A DNA stretch of 50,438 nucleotides from Mycoplasma imitans ATCC 51306 (GCF_000518305.1 NZ_KI912418.1:1-50438); one strand, 5' to 3'. Shown: positions 24,245 through 37,168, counted from the stretch's first letter. Made by a program: numbers and translations. The notes: generated from the sequence alone by a model not told the origin.

Positions 24245-24955
24245 ATGCAAAAGCCAAATATTATCATCAAAATTAGTGGTGCTTCATTACAAGAAAAGAA
24301 TAGCAACGATTGCTATTCTTATCAAAAAATTAATAATTTGGCCGAACAACTAAAGACCTTATCAAAAAAATACAACATTGGATTAATTGTTGGTGGAGGA
24401 AATATCTTCCGTGGTAAGTTAGCCAAGGATTTTGGTGTTGAAATTAATAAAGCTGATTACATTGGAATGTTAGCCACCGTAATTAATTCAACCCTTTTAG
24501 AGTCTAAACTGCAATCGTTAGGATTAAAAACTAAAGTTTTATCAGCCTTAGAAGTAAAAGGTCTAACCAACGAAATTAACCCCAAGAGCTTAAGTGAAGT
24601 TTTTAATGATTGCCAAGTTGCTTTCTTTTCAGGAGGAACAGGTAACTCACACTTTACTACAGATACAGCAACCGTATTAAGAGCAATTCAGATTAATGCT
24701 CAATTAGTATTAATTGGTAAAGATGGTGTTGATGGGGTATATACTGATGATCCTAATAAGAATAAGAAGGCTAAATTTATTGAAAAAATTACCTACCAAC
24801 AAGCTTTAACTGATCAGTTGCGCGTGATGGATCTAACCGCATTTAGTTTAGCAATGGATCATAATTTAAAACTGTTAATTTTTAATATTGAAGCTGATAA
24901 ATCAATTATTAAAACAATTGAAGATAAAAACAAACACACAAAAATAACCAATTAA
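24245..24955 (+). CDS. pyrH: UMP kinase
   Basis: PyrH phosphorylates UMP to UDP with ATP and is a hexameric amino-acid-kinase-fold enzyme. The 236-residue protein shows IIIKISGASLQ at the N terminus, VGGGNIFRGK in the phosphate loop, and GGTGNSHFTTDTATVLRA followed by GKDGVDGVYTDDP. Length is standard. It starts 20 bases after tsf with AAGGTT upstream, and frr follows after 10 bases. Confidence 0.96.
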   Translation: MQKPNIIIKISGASLQEKNSNDCYSYQKINNLAEQLKTLSKKYNIGLIVGGGNIFRGKLAKDFGVEINKADYIGMLATVINSTLLESKLQSLGLKTKVLSALEVKGLTNEINPKSLSEVFNDCQVAFFSGGTGNSHFTTDTATVLRAIQINAQLVLIGKDGVDGVYTDDPNKNKKAKFIEKITYQQALTDQLRVMDLTAFSLAMDHNLKLLIFNIEADKSIIKTIEDKNKHTKITN

Positions 24956-24965
24956 TTAAACGATT

Positions 24966-25517
24966 ATGGAATTTAAAACCTATTCAGATTTTTTTGAAAA
25001 AAATAGCGATCCAATTATTAGCTGATTTGAAAGCGAATTAGCTAAGGTTAGAAGTGGAAGAGCTAACCTTAAGATCTTAGATGATGTTCGCGCAGAATAT
25101 TATGGTGAACAAACACCATTAATTGAAATGGCCAGCTTATCAATTCCTGAACCTAGAGAAATTTTAATTAAGCCATATGAAAAATCATCTGTAAATCCGA
25201 TCCAAGCAGCTTTATTAAAGGCTAACTTAAACCTAACTCCAGTTGTTGATGGAGATAAGATTCGTATTAAGTTACCTCAACTAACTGAAGAAAACCGTAA
25301 AGAAAATGTTAAAAAAGTTAAAGCTATCGGTGAAAAAGCTAAGCAAGAAGTGCGTTTTATTCGTCGCGACACTTTAAACAAGATTAAATCAGATAAGATT
25401 GCTGATAAAGACTTAAATAAGTATTTTGAAGAACAAGTTGATAAGATTACAAAAAAATATATTGATCAGATCGACAGTATTCTAGCCAAAAAAGAGAAGG
25501 ATTTATTAAGCCTATAA
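24966..25517 (+). CDS. frr: Ribosome recycling factor
   Basis: RRF splits the post-termination ribosome together with EF-G. The 183-residue length is typical, and the family pattern is clear: SWFESELAKVRSGRANLKIL near the N terminus (Trp from TGA), SLSIPEPREILIKPYEKS, RIKLPQLTEENRKENVKKVK, then the long closing helix. The start at 24966 lies upstream of the TGA codon. It overlaps cdsA by one base (TAATG). Confidence 0.96.
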
Positions 25518-26647
25518 TGCAAATAGGAATACAATCAAAAGATAAACAACCAACTAACAAGAATGATCGATTAGTATCAACTATTGTAATAGTTGGTGTT
25601 TATCTTTTATTGTTTGTTTTTAATTTTTTATCAGATTTTAGCAATAATTGATCACCGCTAAAACCCAAATTTAATCAAGGTGTGTTAACAGACACGATCG
25701 TTAATGCAAGTGTTAGAACGTTGTTTAGTGTGATCGTATTGATTATTGTTTCAACCGTTTTTTTCTTAGGATTAAAAGAGATTGCTCGTTTATTTTTCAA
25801 TCTTAAAAAATGAACCAGATGAAGATTTATTTCTTTTAATTTAATCTATTTTTTTGGTAGTAGTTTAGCAAACACAGTAGTTGTTCAGTTTGGAATTATC
25901 AAACCTGAAATCAATCTTTTTGGTAATGCTGAAAAATGACCACCTAACATCATTTTTTTAATTGTTATTAGCGCAATGATAGCTTTAAATTTAATATTAA
26001 ACCTAATTTATTTAAAGTTAAATAACCGCTTAAATAAAAAAGACTTCACACATCTATCTGGTTTATTATTTATCTTTGCCTTAGGTTTTTATGGCATAAA
26101 CTATGTTTTATTAAACAAAAGTTGAACAACTTTTTTATATTTAATTGCAATTATCGTGATGACCGATTCGTTTGCTTATATTTTTGGTAAGCGATTTGGT
26201 AAAACTAAAATGGTTCCTCAAATCAGCCCAAATAAAACTTGAGCTGGAGCAATCTATGGGATTATTACCACGATTGTTTCGATGTTAATAATTACCGTTC
26301 TTTATGCAATTCCAATTTTTATTGGAATAACAAATAAAAGCACGCAACCACTTGATCTGATTGATCCGCATAACTTATTAGTTAATATTTATTACATTAC
26401 TTTTTATCAAACAACGAATAATTTTATTATTTTCTGATGATTCTTCTGTGGGTTTTCAATTCTGGTATTAGCAACAATTGCCATCTTAGGAGATCTGTAC
26501 TTTTCATACGTGAAAAGACAGTACCAAATTAAAGACTATTCAAATATCTTAAGAGGTCACGGTGGAATCTTAGATCGCTTTGATGCTTTTTGTTTTGTTT
26601 TTATAGCGTTTACTGTTTATCAAGTAATTATTAGTTCAGTTAGATAA
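25517..26647 (+). CDS. cdsA: Phosphatidate cytidylyltransferase (CDP-diglyceride synthase)
   Basis: CdsA makes CDP-diacylglycerol from phosphatidic acid and CTP, the entry point for membrane phospholipids. The 376-residue protein has about eight membrane helices. Late in the sequence are FGKRFGKTKMVPQISPNKTW and the CDP-alcohol cytidylyltransferase signature from GDLYFSYVKRQYQIKDYSN to LRGHGGILDRFDAF. Many Trp codons are TGA, so it is fragmented under the standard code. The start overlaps the frr stop by one base. The N-terminal polar stretch before the first helix is longer than usual. Confidence 0.95.
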
Positions 26648-26651
26648 CTTT

Positions 26652-27758
26652 ATGAAAGTTTTAGTACTCGGAGCCACAGGGTCAATTGGCAAGCAGGCAA
26701 TAGATGTCATCTGTCAATTAAATTACCAATTGGTAGGTTTTTCTTATAATCAAAACCACAAAGAAGCCAAAAACATTATCAATCAATTAAATCCCAACTA
26801 TGTTTTATGCCATAGTGATCCTAAATACAATAAAAACATTAGTAGTGACCTAATCGAATTAATTGATAAGACCAAACCTAAAGTAATTATTAATGCGATT
26901 AATGGTTATCACGGGATAGAGGCTTCTTTAATTAGTTTAAGCAAGAAAAAAGATCTTTTATTAGCTAATAAAGAATCATTGGTAATCGCAGGTTCGCAAT
27001 TAGAATCGATTAGAAAAAACACCAAAACGCAAATCTATCCAATCGATTCAGAACACAGCGCACTTTATGATTTGTTAAAAGATAAACCTAAAAAACAAAT
27101 TAAACAGTTGATTATTACAGCTTCTGGTGCTGGTTATTTTAATAAGGATAAAAACGAGTTAAAAAAATTAACATACAATGATCTATTAAACCACCCGAAT
27201 TGAAAAATGGGAGCAGAGATATCAATCAATTCAGCTACGTTCATAAACAAAGTTTATGAAATCGTGGAAGCTTACCATCTATTCAAAATTAAAGATATAA
27301 TCCCAGTTGTTGAAAAAACCTCAACAATACACGCAGGGGTGATCTACCAGGATAACTCAGTTCATTTTCATGCAACAACCAATGATATGCGTTGAGCAAT
27401 ACAATCAGCGCTTAGTAAATTTGATAACAAATCAAATGTTATTCAAACACTTGATATTTATCAAAAAACAATTCAATTTGAAAAAATAGATTTTGAACAA
27501 TATCCAATATTTAAAATTGCTTATGATATATTAAAAAATCCGAACAGTACAAGAGGGGCTGTGCTTACTTGTATTAATGAATATGTCATTAAGTTGTTTA
27601 AAAAACAAGAAATTAATTTTTTACAGATAACTGAGTTAATTAATGATTTTTATTGAAGTTATCCCCATAAAAAAATTGATGATATCTGACAAATTAATGA
27701 TTTAATATTTAAAATTAAAACAGCGATATCAACTAAATATGCGCATTTAGATAAATAA
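26652..27758 (+). CDS. dxr: 1-deoxy-D-xylulose 5-phosphate reductoisomerase
   Basis: Dxr (IspC) converts DXP to MEP with NADPH in the non-mevalonate isoprenoid pathway. The 368-residue protein has the NADPH motif LGATGSIGKQAIDV, LLANKESLVIAG, the metal-binding D-S-E in YPIDSEHSAL, and the substrate motif INSATFINKVYEIVEAYHLF, which keeps the Ser, Asn, Lys and metal-ligand Glu of the family. The usual IDSAT reads INSAT. The C-terminal domain is somewhat divergent. A gene for this pathway indicates that isoprenoid precursors are made here, a trait of only some mycoplasmas. It lies 4 bases after cdsA and 2 bases before the M50 protease gene. Confidence 0.95.
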
Positions 27759-27760
27759 CA

Positions 27761-28567
27761 ATGATCTCTTATTACGGCAATCTAACTCTGTTAATCCTCA
27801 TATTAGTATTTTCAATTATAACGACCTTAACCGTTCACGAGTTTGGTCATTATATTTTTGCACGGATTTACAAGGTGCATGTTAAGGAATTTTCAATCGG
27901 GATAGGACCAACTCTGTTCTCATTTTATTTACATAAAAAGAAAATGATTGTTAGTTTCCGAGCAATTTTAGCAGGAGCGTTTGTGATGCTTGAAAGCACC
28001 AAACTACGTCAGGTTTATATTGATGAACCTAATGCAAAGAATTATAACTTTTATCTGATGCCAAAACCGAAGGATACGCACGCTTTAGAACAAGTTGGGT
28101 ATTTGAAACAGATGTTGATCATGATTGGTGGGATTTTAGCCAATTTTATTGCCTTTGGGATCTTTTTAGGAATCTATGCTGGGGTTTATTCAAATACGGT
28201 TATTGATTTATCAAGATTTTTCAAAGACATATTTGTTAATTTAGGTAAAGGATTTGTTTTATACGAAGCATGAAGACCCAAAGGCATGGGCGGTGGTGGA
28301 GGCGGTGGTGGAGTTAAATTCGCCTCAAGAGTTGCTTCAATTCAGCAACTACTAATTACGTTAATTTCAATCAATGGAGCTACGGCAATCTTTAACTTTA
28401 TTCCGATAGCGCCATTAGATGGTTCTAAGATCGTTCAATATACATATGAACGTATAACTAAAAAACAGATTAACGAAAAGTTATGAACATGGACGACAAT
28501 TATTGGTGTTGTTTTAGTATTGTGAGTTTCACTTGGCAGTGTAATTAATACAATAATTATCGGTTAG
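27761..28567 (+). CDS. RseP-type M50 site-2 zinc protease, short form
   Basis: The 268-residue intramembrane metalloprotease is shorter than most RseP/RasP proteins (350-450). The active-site helix is TVHEFGHYIFARIY (HExxH) and the third ligand motif is FIPIAPLDGSK (NxxPxxxLDG type). Between them are two hydrophobic segments, and there is no room for a normal PDZ domain. Instead there is an eight-glycine run (GGGGGGGG, residues 177-184) encoded by an exact tandem 12-base duplication. Its neighbours cdsA, dxr and polC match the Firmicutes order, so I infer the conserved RseP role in regulated cleavage of membrane proteins or remnant signal peptides. Confidence 0.88.
28289..28312 (+). repeat. 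Tandem 12-bp repeat coding for eight glycines
   Basis: GGCGGTGGTGGA is present twice, back to back and in frame, in the M50 protease gene. Its G+C content is far above its surroundings, and copy number could change by slippage without breaking the frame. Confidence 0.85.
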
Positions 28568-28592
28568 ATAAAATTTAAAAAAGGGGAATAGA

Positions 28593-31500
28593 ATGAATAA
28601 AAAAGAAATAAAAAGTTTTTTAGACAATCTTAATGACAAATTAGCTATTCCCCCTTCTTTACTAACGTTTTTAAGAAAAAGCGTTGTAAGCACGATAAAA
28701 AAGTTTGGTAAGAATAAAAAAACGTTAGAAATCAGTTTTATTCTTAACCAACCTTTATCTATTAAGTTGCATGAAACTTACCTTAATTTTGTTAAGCAGT
28801 TTAAAAACAAAAGTAAAGAACCTTATTTTAAGTTTAATTTTGTAGTTGAAGATTCGTTATGAAAAAACGAGTTGATTAGCAACTCAATTCAAGAGATTTA
28901 TAAAAAAGATAAAAACTCTGTTTTTTATGCTGAAGCTATTGAACTAGTAAACGACAAGTTTTATCAGATGGTTTTTAGTAACCAAGATAATAAAGATCAA
29001 TTTGATCAAGAGCTAAGTTGGTTAGCAAACCGGTTAGAAAGTCTTGGTTTTTATCATATTAATTTAACTAGCAAATTAGACTTAAATTTAGTTAGTGTTA
29101 CTAGTATCAAGCAAGAAGCAAAAAGAACAAAACCAAAAGCTAATAAAGTTGCTAAAGAAGAAGGTTTAGGTTTAGAAGAATGTAAAGAAGAAAATAAGAT
29201 TTTATCATCATCTCAGATAACAGAAATCAAAGATTTTGATCCTAATAAAACTACTTCTTTAACAACTTTATGAGCTAAGATTTATCATTTTGATTACAAG
29301 AAAAATGGAACAAACAAAATCTTAAAAATAGGTTTAGCAGATAAAGACAACGCTGTTACGATTATTAGTTGGATCTCAAGAGCTAAACATTTAACTAGTG
29401 AATACTTAGAAGGTTTCAAGATTGGTAATTGAATTAAGATTCAATTAAGAATTACCTCTGGTAAAGAAGATCGAAAATATATTGAGATCTTAAGAATGGA
29501 TCGTGCTGATCAACCAGAATGACTAAAACCAAGCCCAGAAGATTTTTTAAATCGCCACGAATTCTTTTTTCACACCAAGATGAGTATTCACGATGGACTT
29601 AATGTTGTCGATGATTTAAAAGCATTTTGTGAACAAAACAAGATTAAAAATATTGCAATCACTGATACTGGTGTGGTTCAAGCGTTTGCTGATCTATCTT
29701 CATGGAAAGCCAAAACTGATAGTGAATCAAAAGTTCATTATGGTTTAGAAGTAGATCTTTTTGATGATCGTGATTTTATTGTTAAAAACAATAAAGATTT
29801 GCGATTGGATCAATTATCTTTTGTTGTGTTCGATATTGAAACAACCGGTCTTAATGCTTATTATGAACAAATTATTGAAATTGGAGCAATTCGCATAAAA
29901 GCAGAACTTAACCAAACCAATAACCAATTAGAATTTGTTCAAATTGATAAGTTTGAAAAGTTTATCAAAAATGAAAAACCATTATCAGAATTTACTAAAA
30001 AGTTAACCGGAATTAAGGACAGCGACCTAAAAGACGCTCAAGATGAAAAAACTGTATTAACAGAATTCGCTAACTTTATTAAAGATGATGATGTCTTAGT
30101 TGCGCATAACGGGATTGATTTCGACTTCATCTGAATTAATACCAAATTAGATAAATACAAACTAAAAAAACTTAATAATCCGATGTTGGATACTTTAAGA
30201 TTGGCTTACCAACTTTATTTAATGAAAAGCTATACTTTGAAAAAAGTATCAGATAAACTTGGGTATGATTATGATGATAATTTAGCTCACCGTGCTACTT
30301 ATGATGCTGAACTTTTAGCTAAATGTTTGATGAAAATGTTATCGCAAGTTTACGCTAAAAAATGAAGATCATTATTAGATCTAAATGATCAAGAAAAGTT
30401 GTTAAATGATTTAAGCGAAAAACAAAGAAAAAATGCGGCAAATTTAGATAAAAATGATGAAGAAGCAAACGAAAATTTAACACTATTTAACGAAAATTTA
30501 TTCAACCGTATTCGATTAAGAAAAGCGCTTGTTTATGCAAGAAATTCTAAAGGTTTAAAAGCGCTGTATAAGCTTGTAAGTTTATCTTCAACTGAACAGT
30601 TTTATGGATCACCAAAGTTGTTTTGAAGCGATCTTGAAAAGTATAAAGATGATATTTTAGTATCTTCTCACCCGCTTAATGGGCAAATTGTACATGCTGC
30701 TAAGTATGATACAAATGATAATTTAAGAAAAATCATTAAAAAACACAATTTTGTTTTAGTTCCACTACCTTCATTATTTAAACAAGATATTTATAAGAAA
30801 AACATCGAAATAAGTCACGTTCACGACATTGTTAATCGAATTATTTCGATCTGTGAACAAGAAGGTGTTTTATATACTTTTAGTTCAGCTGCACATTACT
30901 TAAAAAAAGAACAAAAGCGTTTTTACGAATGTTTAATTACTGCTGAAATAACCGGTAAAAAGCTACATCACTTTTATGATCGTGACCTTTCAACAAACCA
31001 ATGCGTTCCAGATTTACACATACGTAAAAATAATGAAGTCTATAGCGATTTTGGTTTTATAAAAGATTCGGAAATTTTAGCAAAACTAACCTATCGTAAT
31101 GGTGAAGAAATTGCTAAGCTGTTTGATGATGAAGGGCTATTGCCTTTTCCCAAAAAATTACATCCGCCAAAAATTGAAGGTTCAGATGATAAACTCGTTG
31201 AATTAGTATGAAATAGAGCTAATGAATTATTTGGTGATGAGATCGACCCAATTATTAAATCAAGAATAGAATACGAACTAGATGCGATTATTAAAAACGG
31301 TTATGGAATCGTTTATTGATTGGCGCACTTATTAGTTAAGAAATCTAATGATGATGGTTATATTGTAGGATCAAGAGGTTCTGTAGGTTCGTCTGTAGTT
31401 GCTTTACTAGCAGGAATTTCAGAGGTTAACCCCTTAGAACCGTATTATTACTGTAATAAGTGTAAGAAAACTAAATTTGTTGATAATATCGATGACGGAC

Positions 31501-33077
31501 ACGATTTAGTTAATAAGCCATGTGAGTTTACACCATGTGATGGTGAAATGAAGGGTGAAGGTCATAATATTCCGTTTGCTTCATTTATGGGATTCAAAGG
31601 TGAAAAAACGCCAGATATTGATTTAAATTTCTCAAGTTTTTATCAATCTAAAGCCCATGATTATGTTCGTGAATTATTTGGCGAATCACACACAACTAGA
31701 TGTGGAACGATCACAACGATGCAAGATAAAACCGCATTTCGAATTGCTAAAGATTATCTTGAACAAAGTCTAGGTGAAGAAGCTTCTGAACGTTTAGCAG
31801 GGTGATATGCTTCTGAAATGAGCGAAATTAAAAGAACAACAGGGCAACACCCTGGTGGAATTTTGGTATTCCCTAAAGATAAAGAAATCGAAGATTTCTG
31901 CCCTGTAAACTACCCCGCAGATGATAAAACATCAAAGTGAAAAACTTCTCACTTTAAGTTTGAATACCTACATGATACTTTATTAAAACTAGATATTCTA
32001 GCCCAAGAAGATCCGACTATCTTAAAGTATCTTTATGAAACAACTAATGTTAAACCTGAAGATATTCCTAATAATGATCGAGATGTTTTATCGTTGTTTA
32101 ATATCGATCACTGTCTTGAAAGCGTTAATAAAAACCCAATTCTTAAAGGAGCTACAGGAGCATTAGGAATTCCTGAATTTGGTACAAAAACCACCCGTGA
32201 TATTTTAAAAATTGCTCAACCCGCTTCAGTTGCAGACTTAATCCGTGTTTCAGGATTAAGTCATGGGACTGACGTATGAAGTAATAATGCGGCTGATTTG
32301 ATTGTAGATAAGAACTACAAACTAAATGAAGTGATTGCTTGTCGTGATGATATCATGACCTATTTAAGCTCAATAGGGATTGAGAAACAAATTGCATTTA
32401 ACATTATGGAAGATGTAAGAAAAGGCAAAAAACTAAAGCCTGAGTACGAAAAGATTATGAATGAATTTAATGTTTCTCAAGACTATATTGATTCATGTAA
32501 TAAAATTAAATACATGTTCCCCAAAGCTCATGCAACCGCTTACGTTTTAATGGCTTGAAAAATTGCTTGATTTAAAGTACATTATCCTCAAGCATTTTAT
32601 GCTGCTATCTTTTCTTTCAAAGCGAAAGAACATGATATTGAAACTTGTATTAACGGCGGAATTGAAGCCATTACCAGACGTTATAACGATATCAAAAGTT
32701 TAATTAACAAATCCAAGTATTCAAAAACTAAAACTGAACAAGCATTATCTAAAAAAGATGAAGACCTTATCCCGACATACGAACTTTATTTAGAGATGTT
32801 AGAACGCGGAATAAAGTTAGAACAAGTTAGTCTTGAACACTCAGACGCACTACACTTTGTTGTTAAAAACAACAAGATCTATCCACCATTTAATGCGATT
32901 AATGGTTTAGGGGATGAAATTGCAAAATTAATCGTGAAAAAACGTAATGAGGAAGGATTTAGATCTCAAGCAGATTTAAAACTAAAATGTAAGCTTAACA
33001 AGAATATTTGAAACTACTTTACCACTTATAAAGTGTTTGGTGATTTGAAGGCAGATGAAAAAATTCGCTTATACTAA
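28593..33077 (+). CDS. polC: DNA polymerase III alpha subunit, PolC type
   Basis: The 1494-residue replicative polymerase is somewhat longer than typical PolC. It has an OB-fold region, a PHP-like region starting near [11 protein letters not shown], an inserted DEDDh 3'-5' exonuclease ([43 protein letters not shown]), and the polymerase core with the zinc module [23 protein letters not shown] and [13 protein letters not shown]. It is continuous only with UGA as Trp (many sites). A strong Shine-Dalgarno (AAAAGGGGA) precedes the ATG. It ends the tsf-to-polC block; proS, which lies between rseP and polC in Bacillus, is absent. Confidence 0.97.
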
Positions 33078-33098
33078 AATATATAAAGTACATAATTT

Positions 33099-36000
33099 AT
33101 GGCTAACGATTGAACTTGATTAAAAAACCGGTTAATTAATAATAAAACCCAATCTAACACCTTTTGAATCCGTACTAGAGGAAGCTCTGTAATGGATATA
33201 GGTTTACTGTTAAAGATGACTTCAAACATCTTTGATTTATCAATCAAAGGGATTTTATCTTACTTTAATAGTAATGATACTTTAGAGTTAGATTTAAGAA
33301 AATTACGCGAATTAAGCGATCTTGAAGCTTTTAATCTTTTTGGAATAGAAACTGCTAAGGAACTTTATAAAGAATACACTGATCAGTTTAGTAAGATTTA
33401 TTCAAAATTAATCAAGCAAGAACATGAAACAGGGGATACTTCTTTATTTATAGGTCTACCAATAATTGAAGGTTGTAACCAATGAGGGGATAGTTACCGA
33501 GCACCACTTTTATATGTTGAAGTCGTTTTATATCCGGTTAATCAGTATCAAAAAATCGTTTTTAAAATCAACCGTTCAGAGTTTTCGATTAACACCACAA
33601 TTTTAGCTGTAGAAGCAAGTAAACGTGGAATTTTATTTGAAAATAAATACGATAGTTCAAAATTAGATTTTGATAAAGCGTTAGAAATCTTTAGAACATT
33701 TGACATTGGGTTTAAAAAACCACCGACAAATGAATTAATCAAATTTGAAGAAATGACTAAAAAAGTTTTTCTTGAAAAATGAGAACAGAATGGTGGTATC
33801 AACAGCATAGTTAACAATGTTGTGTTGGGAAACTTTGATATTAAAGGCGATAAATTATTAAAGGACTTTACAGAAATTTTAGATAAAGATCCTGATATGG
33901 TTGATGAAGTCTTTAATAATAAGAAAGACTTATTATTCAATTACGAAAAGTTTGCTAACGAATATTCTCTAAGTGATATTTATCTAACTTCACATTTAGA
34001 TTTTTTTCAACAACTTGCTGTTAAACACGCTCTTGAAGGAGATGTGGTAATCGAGGGACCACCAGGGACTGGTAAGTCTGAGACGATTCTTAACATTTTG
34101 ATCAACGTTGCACTTAAAGGCAAAACCGCTTTATTCGTAAGTGAAAAAGCCACTGCAACCGAAGTAGTGTACAACCGCCTAGGTAAATTCAAACACCTAG
34201 CACTATACATCCCAAGTTTAAACAAAGAACCAGGGAAGTTCTATCGTCAATTCTCAGATTACGAGAATTATTTTAGTCAAAACTACTATGATCAAGTTCA
34301 CAAAACACCAAATGCGACTTTTGATCCTGACTATTTAAAACAATATTTAGAACAATCTTATATCATCCATAAGATCTACAACTACGAAATCACTTCTGGT
34401 GAGAATATATATTCATTTTTAAACTTGATTCTTAATTACAAACCAATGGATGTAGATCATATTAATATTGATGATTACACACGGTTTGACGAATGATTAA
34501 AGATCTATACAAACCAAGATTGGATGGCTAAACACCAAGAGTATATTGCTTTATTTAATGAAATTGATACGAAATGAAAAGCAAGTACTTTTGCTACTTT
34601 TTTAAAGATCTATCGAAACGATCCGAATGATGTTAAGACATTATTATATGCAATTCATTTATATGCTAAAAAAGGAATCGTTAAAGATGAATATCGTGTT
34701 CCGTTCTTTTTCAGACCACATGAAAAAGTTATCGAATCAGCTAAACTAGTTACTCAACAGATTAACAAGTTTATTGAATTAGAGCAATACAAATCTGAGA
34801 CCAAAAAGCGCACAATTTTAAAAAACTTAGAGACTGATATCAAGCGATATCACAAACAATACTTTAATTCATGGTTTGTGCAAAACCACTCTGGTGCATT
34901 CTTAAGTAAATTAAATAATGCGCAAAGTGCGTTAGATAATCTAACTGATAATTATTGTTCGGATGTGGATGTTTATATCCAATCATGTAAACGTAATCTA
35001 AAAGCAGAAATCATTAAAAATTTCTACGAACTTTATCGACAAGATAAAAGAGGTTTATTAGACGTTTGTCGTCAGGGGCGCAACAAATCATTTAAGAATA
35101 TCGCATGATGGTTTAAACTTAATCGAGAGATCATTAAAAAGATGTTTAAGATCCACATTATGTCTTTTGAAACCGCATCTATCTTATTAGAAAATAAGAA
35201 AGATCTTTATGATTATGTAATTGTGGATGAAGCTAGCCAAGTATTTTTAGAACGTGCGATTCCAGCGCTTTACCGTGCTAAAAAATACATTATTGCAGGT
35301 GATACTAAACAGTTACAACCTTCTAGTTTTTTCTCGTCACGATCAGAGTATGATGATGTAGCTTTAGATAAGATTGCTGATGAAGAACTATTAGAGGTAG
35401 ATGAATCTGTAAATGCAGTAAGTTTAATTCATTATCTTAAAGAACGCAGCCGAATTAATGTTGTATTAAGATATCACTATCGTTCTAACTTTGGAGATCT
35501 GATAGCGTTTACTAACGATCATGTTTATGATAATGAATTAATCTTCATGAACAAAGCAATCAAACAAAAAGAATCATTTGTTGTTCATGAGATTACTGAT
35601 GGTAAATGAAAGGATCGCAAAAATATTCCCGAAGCTCAAGCAATCGTTTCAAGAATTCAACGTTTGACCAAGACGCCAGATTATAAAAAGAGTTTAGGAA
35701 TTGTTGCATTTAATCGCAGTCAAGCTGATCTGATTGAATTAATGTTAGATAAACTTAACGATCCGTTAGTTAACGAATGGCGAGAACGAAACAACGATAA
35801 TGGTGAGTACATCGGAATGTTTGTTAAATCCGTAGAAAACGTTCAAGGAGATGAACGTGACATTATCATCTTCTCAGTTGCTTATGATAAGAGTGTTGTA
35901 AGTTATGGTCCAATTAGTAGCACTACCAATGGTGTTAATCGTTTAAATGTAGCAATCACTCGAGCTAAAGACCGAATCGAACTGTTTAAAACCAACAAGG

Positions 36001-36479
36001 CATCTGAATACAATGGATGAGGATCATCTTCAGCCGGAACACGTTTATTTGTTGAATACTTAAGTTATTGTGAAAGCGTTGCTAACCATAGCGACTATAC
36101 AACCTACGATCGTCAAACCACTGAGATTGAAGAAAAACTTAAAGATAAATCTTTAATCTTTGACGATGTAAAAAGCACTCTTGAAAAAGCCTTTGGTCAA
36201 TATTTTAGTATTAAACGTAACGTAGATAATGGTTCGTATAACTTCGACTTTGTTATCTACCATGATGAGGTTCCTTTTTTAGTAATTGATCTTGACATTA
36301 AACCATTTAAGGGAATGGCTGATTTTAATGAAAGTTTTATTTATCGCAACATCTTCTTGAAAAACCGTGGATGAAAACATTTCATTATCTGATCTACAGA
36401 ATGAAAGTTAAACAAACGCAAAGTGTTATTAGCTATCAAAGATATTTTGGATAAGAGAATCCAAATGAACCAAAAATAA
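33099..36479 (+). CDS. SF1 helicase fused to a Vsr/REase-like C-terminal domain
   Basis: The 1126-residue protein starts at ATG 33099, followed immediately by two TGA Trp codons. An N-terminal domain of about 300 residues is followed by a superfamily 1B (Upf1/DNA2-like) helicase: motif I GPPGTGKSE near 319, motif Ia SEKATATEVV, Walker B VIVDEASQ near 709, motif III GDTKQLQPSSF, motif IV LRYHYRSNFGD, motif V ENVQGDERDIIIFS and motif VI LNVAITRAKDRIE. The last 80 residues (from about 1047: YNFDFVIYHDEVPFLVIDLD, then LKNRGWKHFIIWSTEWKLNK) resemble the Vsr/MTES_1575-type endonuclease-like domain, but its catalytic residues are uncertain. From memory, M. genitalium MG140 is similar in size and type. 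I infer a DNA repair or transaction helicase. Confidence 0.85.
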
Positions 36480-36547
36480 GTTAAAAAACATTTTTAACTA
36501 TCTAATTACTCTCTTAATGTAACAGATGTATAACAACTAAATTAAGT

Positions 36548-36596
36548 AAGGAGATGAGATTTGAATTGTGATCAAAATCTCATCTCCTTGTTTTTG
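36548..36596 (+). terminator. Terminator after the helicase gene
   Basis: AAGGAGATGAGATTT (36548-36562) pairs perfectly with AAATCTCATCTCCTT (36575-36589) around a 12-base loop, followed by GTTTTTG. This 15-bp stem closes the long plus-strand run from polC. Confidence 0.9.
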
Positions 36597-36699
36597 TAGT
36601 TTGGTACAGTTTGAGACTTTGTTAAGTCTAACTTTAAATTCATAAATTTTTGTTATTAGACTAACGAATAAAAACCGAAGAAAAGGTGTGTAAGATAAA

Positions 36700-37097
36700 T
36701 TTATTTTGCTAATTCTTTGATATTTGGGGCTATCTGATCGTTTTGTTTTTCTTCACGCGTTCTTTTTATTCTTGTGAAATTTCTTCTTTTCATTACTTAA
36801 TCTTTTTAGTGTATAAACCGTTTTGATGCTTATTAGCATTTTTTTTCTAAACAACTCTAGTTTAGCAACGCGTTTTCGACCAACCAGAGTCTGTAAAACA
36901 GGCTTAGCAATATAATCAGCGATCTTTAATAGTTGATGTCGACTATTTGAACTAAATCGTTTGACAAATTCACAATTAATTTTTGAACCTGTCTAATTTG
37001 TTCGCCTTTTGAATTTATTCTTGTTTACCGTTTATAAAATTATATTAACGTTATCTTTTTAAATAAATTAATGGTTTTACATAAAATTCAATTTAGT
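36700..37097 (-). mobile_element. IS256-family remnant, left copy (5' part)
   Basis: This stretch aligns by eye over about 400 bases with 49490-49890, the 5' part of the degenerate IS256-family transposase at the right end of the cluster. Shared landmarks are TTTGATATTT, a CAACTCTAGTTTA/CAATTCTAGTTTA block, AAAACAGGCTTA, and an end-like GGTTTTACATAAAATT (GTTTTACACAAAATT in the right copy). Translated on the minus strand it gives only fragments such as IAKPVLQTL. It ends before the region that codes for the catalytic core. Both copies point the same way. The rest of the gap 36480-37225 holds two terminators and no gene. Confidence 0.7.
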
Positions 37098-37168
37098 GCA
37101 TCTGAGAGAATAAACAAGTTCAGTGCTATATTTGGTGATAACATTAAGTATTCTTATACATTTGTCAT

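Noticed and set aside
26652..27758. Loss of Dxr activity from the IDSAT to INSAT change
   Set aside because: The metal-binding DSE and Glu residues and the substrate-binding Ser, Asn and Lys are all kept, so the enzyme is likely active.
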